This document shows, piece after piece, positions 31,237 through 34,784 of a stretch of DNA of 34,784 bases. Position 1 is the first letter of the stretch. Every line of letters begins with the position of its first letter. The position numbers and the translations under genes are program-made. The DNA is from Acidobacteriota bacterium (GTDB taxonomy: Bacteria; Acidobacteriota; Terriglobia; Bryobacterales; Bryobacteraceae), in the NCBI GenBank assembly GCA_016213775.1, contig JACQZR010000131.1, forward strand, positions 1 to 34,784, written 5' to 3'. The notes below the pieces were generated by a model, which did not search any database, was not told where the DNA came from, and saw only the letters and a list, made by a program, of their open reading frames with translations.

Positions 31237-34200
31237 ATGATTAAGCGCATCTGTCTCGCAACACTTCTTTTCGCGCTCTTGACGCTTCCCGCCGGCGCGC
31301 AATCCCTGGCTGGACTCGCGGCAGTGAGCGGCACAGTCCTGGATAGCTCACAGGCTCCCGTTCCGGCCGCCAAGGTTACGGTAACCAATTCCAACACCGG
31401 CGTTACCCGGCGTCTCACAACCAACGAATCAGGGTACTTTCTAGCTCCTTCGCTTCAACCTGGCCCCGGCTATGAAGTGCATGTAGAAAAGGAAGGCTTC
31501 GCCGTGTACGAGGCCAAGAACCTTGCACTCCAGGTGGGCCAGAACGTGGTCCTGAATGTTGCGTTGAGCGTCGCCCAGCAGTCACAGACGGTGACAGTGG
31601 CCGACGTGACGCCGATTGTAGAGCAGTCAAAGAGCGGCGTGTCGCAGGTGGTGAACAGCTCGCAGATTCTCAATCTGCCGATCAACGGCCGGCGTGTGGA
31701 CAGCTTTGTGTTGTTGAGCCCCGGCGTGACCTCCGACGGCACATTTGGCGCGGTATCGTTTCGCGGGATGCCATCCGGCAACGCGTTCCTGCAGGATGGC
31801 AACGACACCACCCAGCAGTTCTACAACGAAAACGGCGGACGCACGCGAATCAGCTCCAACATCAGTCAGGACTCGGTGCAAGAGTTTCAAGTGCTCACCT
31901 CAGGCTATAGCGCGGAGTTCGGGCGTGCCACTGGAGGCGTGATCAACACGGTGACCAAGAGCGGGACCAACAGCATCCACGGCACGGCGTACTGGTTCTT
32001 CCGCAATCAGGACTTCAATGCGCGGGATCGCTACGCGGCGATCAACCCGCCCGAATCGCGGCACCAGGCCGGCGGCAGCCTCGGCGGCGCTCTCAAGAAG
32101 GACAAGCTGTTTTACTTTGGCAATTTCGAAATCACACGGCGCGATTTTCCTCTTGTCAGTTCGATTCTCAATCCGCAGTTCTTCAATGCAGCGGGCACTT
32201 TCATCGGTAATTGCGCCGCGCCCGCCACACCTGCACAGTGCAGCGCGGCGGTGGATTACTTCAAACGGTTCTTTGGGACAGTGGACCGCACGGTGTCGCA
32301 GAACCTCGGGTTTCTCAAACTGGATTGGCACCCCAGCGAGCGGCAGACCGTGAGCGCGAGCTTCAACATCCTGAACTGGCAATCGCCGAATGGCATCCAG
32401 TCAGCAGCGACGCTGACCAATGCGGGCGCGATCGGGAACAACGGGCTCTCCACGGTGAAGACACGTTGGGCGCGTCTGGCGCACACGGGCGTGCTCTCCT
32501 CAACCACAGTGAACGAGTTTCGCTTTGGATGGTTCAAAGACCGGCTGTTCGATGATGTCAACTACACGCTGGCGCCTCCGGGCGTGCGGTCGGCAGTGAC
32601 GGTTCAGGGACAGGCGAATCTCGGCGTCCCCAATTATCTGCCGCGCGTGCAGCCCACGGAAGACCGGTTTCAGTTCGCTGACAATCTGTCGATGACGCGC
32701 GGGCGTCATCAGTTCAAAGTCGGACTCGATATCGCGCACACGCGCGACGTGGAAGACGCGCTTTTTAACGGCGTTGGCTCGTATACCTACGGCACGATCA
32801 CCGCGTTCGCGCAGGACTTGACGAACCTCGACGGTGGCAAACGGTGGCAGGCCTACAGCCAGGCGTTCGGGCCTTTTCTCACCCGTGTGTTCATCCGCGA
32901 CTACAATTTCTACGCGCAAGATTCGTGGCGCCTCACCAACAGCGTGACTCTGAATTATGGGCTGCGGTATGAATTCGCGCAGTTCGCACAGCCCACCCGT
33001 TCGAATCCGGATTACCCACTCACCGGGCGGATCAACGAACCAGGCAAGAACTTCGGTCCGCGGGTTGGACTTGCCTGGAGCCTGGGTGCGAAGACGGTGT
33101 TTCGCGCCGGCTACGGCATCTTTTACGCACGTTTCCCATCCGCGACGATAGCGCGGCTGCATCAGTTAAACGGTGTGGTGCAGCGGTCGTTGACGTTGCA
33201 GGGAAGCAATCCGGCCGACGCCGCGGTGGGGCCGGTGTTCCCCGTCCGGCTGGCGAATCTCGACCGCAATCCGCCGCCCGGCACGGTGACCCTCAGCTTC
33301 GCCGATCCCAATCTTGCGACGCCGTACACGCAACAGGGCGACCTCAGTATCGAACGCGAGATCACCAGCAACATGGGAATCACGGTGTCGTACTTGTTTA
33401 ATCGCGCGCTCAAGAACATGACCCGCCGTGATCTGAACATCGGGCCTGCATCGGGAACGTTCACTTATCGCATTCTCGACTCCGCCGGAAATCAGACAGG
33501 CACATACACCACTGCCACGTACCTGACGGCGAATCGTGTCGACCCGCGTTATGCCCGCGTGGTTTATGCTGACAACGGCGGGCGGCTGTGGTACGACGGA
33601 CTCGCCGTGCAGTTCCGCCGTCGTGCATCCAAATGGGCAGAAGGCACCTTCGCCTACACGTGGTCGCATGCGCGCGACCTTTCGCAAGGCGGCGCGGGAA
33701 ACAACGTCTTCTTCACCGATGGACCAGCCACGAGGTTCAACGGGGACTACAGCGCGGAGAAAGGAACTTCCGTGCTCGACCAACGCCACCGCGCGGTGGT
33801 GACGGCGATCGTCAACCCTCCCAAGAAACAGTTCAGCAGCGTGTTGGCTCATCATTTGGTGAATGGCTGGCAATTGGCGGTACTCGGTACATTCGCCTCC
33901 GCGCCGTATGTCACACCAACGATGCTTGTCTCCGGATCGCAGTATCAGGGCCAGGCGTTCACCAATACGTTGAACGGGTTTGGCGGCAGCACGCAGGTGC
34001 CGTTCCTGTCGCGCCAGAGCATCCCCGTGGACTCCACGCAACGCGTGGATACGCGTTTGACGAAAGGGTTCAGCTACAAGGAACGATTTCAGGTGCAACT
34101 GAACTTTGAAGTGTTCAACACGTTCAATCGTGTCTCGAATACTGGCGTGAACACGCAGGCATTCCAGGCCACGGCGGGCGTGATACGCCCTGTTGCGGGA

Positions 34201-34284
34201 CTGGGTGTGGGCAACGCCTCCGGCGGCTTTCCCGATGGAACCAACGCGCGCCGCGCTCAGTTCTCCATCCGCTTGATATTCTGA
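31237..34284 (+). CDS. TonB-dependent receptor with carboxypeptidase-regulatory-like domain (Oar-like)
   Basis: A 1015-residue outer-membrane receptor. The signal peptide is MIKRICLATLLFALLTLPAGAQ. Residues about 28-110 form the carboxypeptidase-regulatory-like beta-sandwich (VSGTVLDSSQAPVPAAKVTV, GYFLAPSLQPGPGYEV). The plug follows (about 115-235) with LPINGRRVDSFVLLSPGV, VSFRGMPSGNAFLQDG and FGRATGGVINTVTKSGTN. The rest is a beta-barrel of alternating aromatic strands, and the last residue is Phe (SIRLIF), as for BAM substrates. These Oar/SusC-like receptors are greatly expanded in Acidobacteria and take up oligosaccharides or other large nutrients. Its ligand is unknown; no SusD partner is present. 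Confidence 0.93.
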   Translation: MIKRICLATLLFALLTLPAGAQSLAGLAAVSGTVLDSSQAPVPAAKVTVTNSNTGVTRRLTTNESGYFLAPSLQPGPGYEVHVEKEGFAVYEAKNLALQVGQNVVLNVALSVAQQSQTVTVADVTPIVEQSKSGVSQVVNSSQILNLPINGRRVDSFVLLSPGVTSDGTFGAVSFRGMPSGNAFLQDGNDTTQQFYNENGGRTRISSNISQDSVQEFQVLTSGYSAEFGRATGGVINTVTKSGTNSIHGTAYWFFRNQDFNARDRYAAINPPESRHQAGGSLGGALKKDKLFYFGNFEITRRDFPLVSSILNPQFFNAAGTFIGNCAAPATPAQCSAAVDYFKRFFGTVDRTVSQNLGFLKLDWHPSERQTVSASFNILNWQSPNGIQSAATLTNAGAIGNNGLSTVKTRWARLAHTGVLSSTTVNEFRFGWFKDRLFDDVNYTLAPPGVRSAVTVQGQANLGVPNYLPRVQPTEDRFQFADNLSMTRGRHQFKVGLDIAHTRDVEDALFNGVGSYTYGTITAFAQDLTNLDGGKRWQAYSQAFGPFLTRVFIRDYNFYAQDSWRLTNSVTLNYGLRYEFAQFAQPTRSNPDYPLTGRINEPGKNFGPRVGLAWSLGAKTVFRAGYGIFYARFPSATIARLHQLNGVVQRSLTLQGSNPADAAVGPVFPVRLANLDRNPPPGTVTLSFADPNLATPYTQQGDLSIEREITSNMGITVSYLFNRALKNMTRRDLNIGPASGTFTYRILDSAGNQTGTYTTATYLTANRVDPRYARVVYADNGGRLWYDGLAVQFRRRASKWAEGTFAYTWSHARDLSQGGAGNNVFFTDGPATRFNGDYSAEKGTSVLDQRHRAVVTAIVNPPKKQFSSVLAHHLVNGWQLAVLGTFASAPYVTPTMLVSGSQYQGQAFTNTLNGFGGSTQVPFLSRQSIPVDSTQRVDTRLTKGFSYKERFQVQLNFEVFNTFNRVSNTGVNTQAFQATAGVIRPVAGLGVGNASGGFPDGTNARRAQFSIRLIF

Positions 34285-34288
34285 CGCC

Positions 34289-34784
34289 TTGCCGCGCATT
34301 CTCTGGATCTGGTTCATCGTTGTAAGCCCGGCTCTCGCCCAGGGGACCGGAGCGCCGCTTGCTCCGTGGTCGCCGGGCATTCTGGATATTCATCAGATTC
34401 AGACGGGGCGGGGGAATGCTGCGTTTTTCGTCTTTCCCGATGGAACGACGATGCTGCTGGACGCCGGTTTGGTGCCCGAACGCAAGGGGCTGGAGATTGG
34501 CCCAAAGCGCCCCGACAGTTCGCGATCGACTCCGGAGTGGATCGCGCACTACATACGCCAGTTCAGTCGGCGGACGCCGGCGTCGCTCGATTACGCGGTG
34601 GTCACTCACTATCATGACGACCACATGGGCGCGCTGCCACAAGTAGCCGCGCTGATTCCGACGGGCACGTTGATTGACCGCGGCGAGGAACCCGCGCCGC
34701 CTCCCTATCCGGTGGTGCGCGCGTATTTCGATTTCCGTCGGAAGCACAGCGGTGTCGTGCAACCGCTGCAGGTGGGGAGGGCCG
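34289..34784 (+). CDS. Metallo-beta-lactamase-fold hydrolase, secreted, cut by the window edge
   Basis: A frame starting at TTG 34289, five bases after the receptor stop, and running off the right end (165 codons seen). The N-terminus MPRILWIWFIVVSPALAQ is a signal peptide. The start of the fold reads LDIHQIQTGRGNAAFFVFPD and TTMLLDAGLVPE. The metal-binding motif H-x-H-x-D-H is present as THYHDDHMG (His107, His109, Asp111, His112). The pattern is that of ComEC/Rec2-like metallo-beta-lactamase hydrolases. The spacing suggests cotranscription with the receptor. Confidence 0.82.
   Translation, partial: MPRILWIWFIVVSPALAQGTGAPLAPWSPGILDIHQIQTGRGNAAFFVFPDGTTMLLDAGLVPERKGLEIGPKRPDSSRSTPEWIAHYIRQFSRRTPASLDYAVVTHYHDDHMGALPQVAALIPTGTLIDRGEEPAPPPYPVVRAYFDFRRKHSGVVQPLQVGRA

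Overview
The window reads as chromosomal DNA of a GC-rich Gram-negative soil-type bacterium, most likely an Acidobacteriota member of the Solibacter/Bryobacter kind. This placement is inference from gene content: an Oar-like TonB-dependent receptor with an N-terminal carboxypeptidase-regulatory domain, many secreted hydrolases, a type I sulfatase, an EF-hand PQQ-type propeller, a DUF2339 membrane protein and a fused AroDE. No rRNA, tRNA, CRISPR array, phage module or intact insertion sequence was seen.

Layout. Positions 1-588 hold no convincing gene. From 6008 down to 619 (minus strand) lies a tight five-gene operon: secreted esterase, membrane-anchored alpha/beta hydrolase, S33-type lipoprotein peptidase, and a NatA/NatB-type ABC exporter, with two ATGA overlaps. 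On the plus strand uppS-cdsA (6080-7688) supply the undecaprenyl carrier and CDP-diacylglycerol; cdsA shares its stop site with a convergent 1060-residue GH2 glycosidase. Divergent from that is a DegT/DnrJ/EryC1/StrS aminotransferase and a small secreted protein.

Positions 12.7-17.9 kb look like an accessory, decaying segment: a vapBC toxin-antitoxin pair with a palindromic operator on its start codon, two broken PD-(D/E)XK-like genes, a GNAT-like gene, a 63-bp exact copy of the GH2 active-site region spliced behind a PQQ-propeller gene, and a collapsed Uma2 endonuclease gene. A sulfatase and a type B carboxylesterase follow, transcribed divergently.

Positions 21.0-23.5 kb encode a cNMP/CBS/DUF294-nucleotidyltransferase protein, broken by one in-frame TAG and lacking the catalytic aspartates, translationally coupled to a DEDDh exonuclease. 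A nested inverted-repeat element separates it from convergent aroDE and a ROK kinase. Positions 26.2-31.2 kb form an operon of a helix-hairpin-helix protein, a zinc alcohol dehydrogenase, a DUF2339 protein broken by an in-frame TAA, and an M48 protease. The window closes with a TonB-dependent receptor and a truncated metallo-beta-lactamase-fold protein.

The strongest leads are the 63-bp displaced copy of the GH2 motif, the degenerate and interrupted DUF294 protein that stays coupled to an exonuclease, and the cluster of broken nuclease-fold genes beside vapBC. I found no clearly new multi-gene defence or biosynthetic system.
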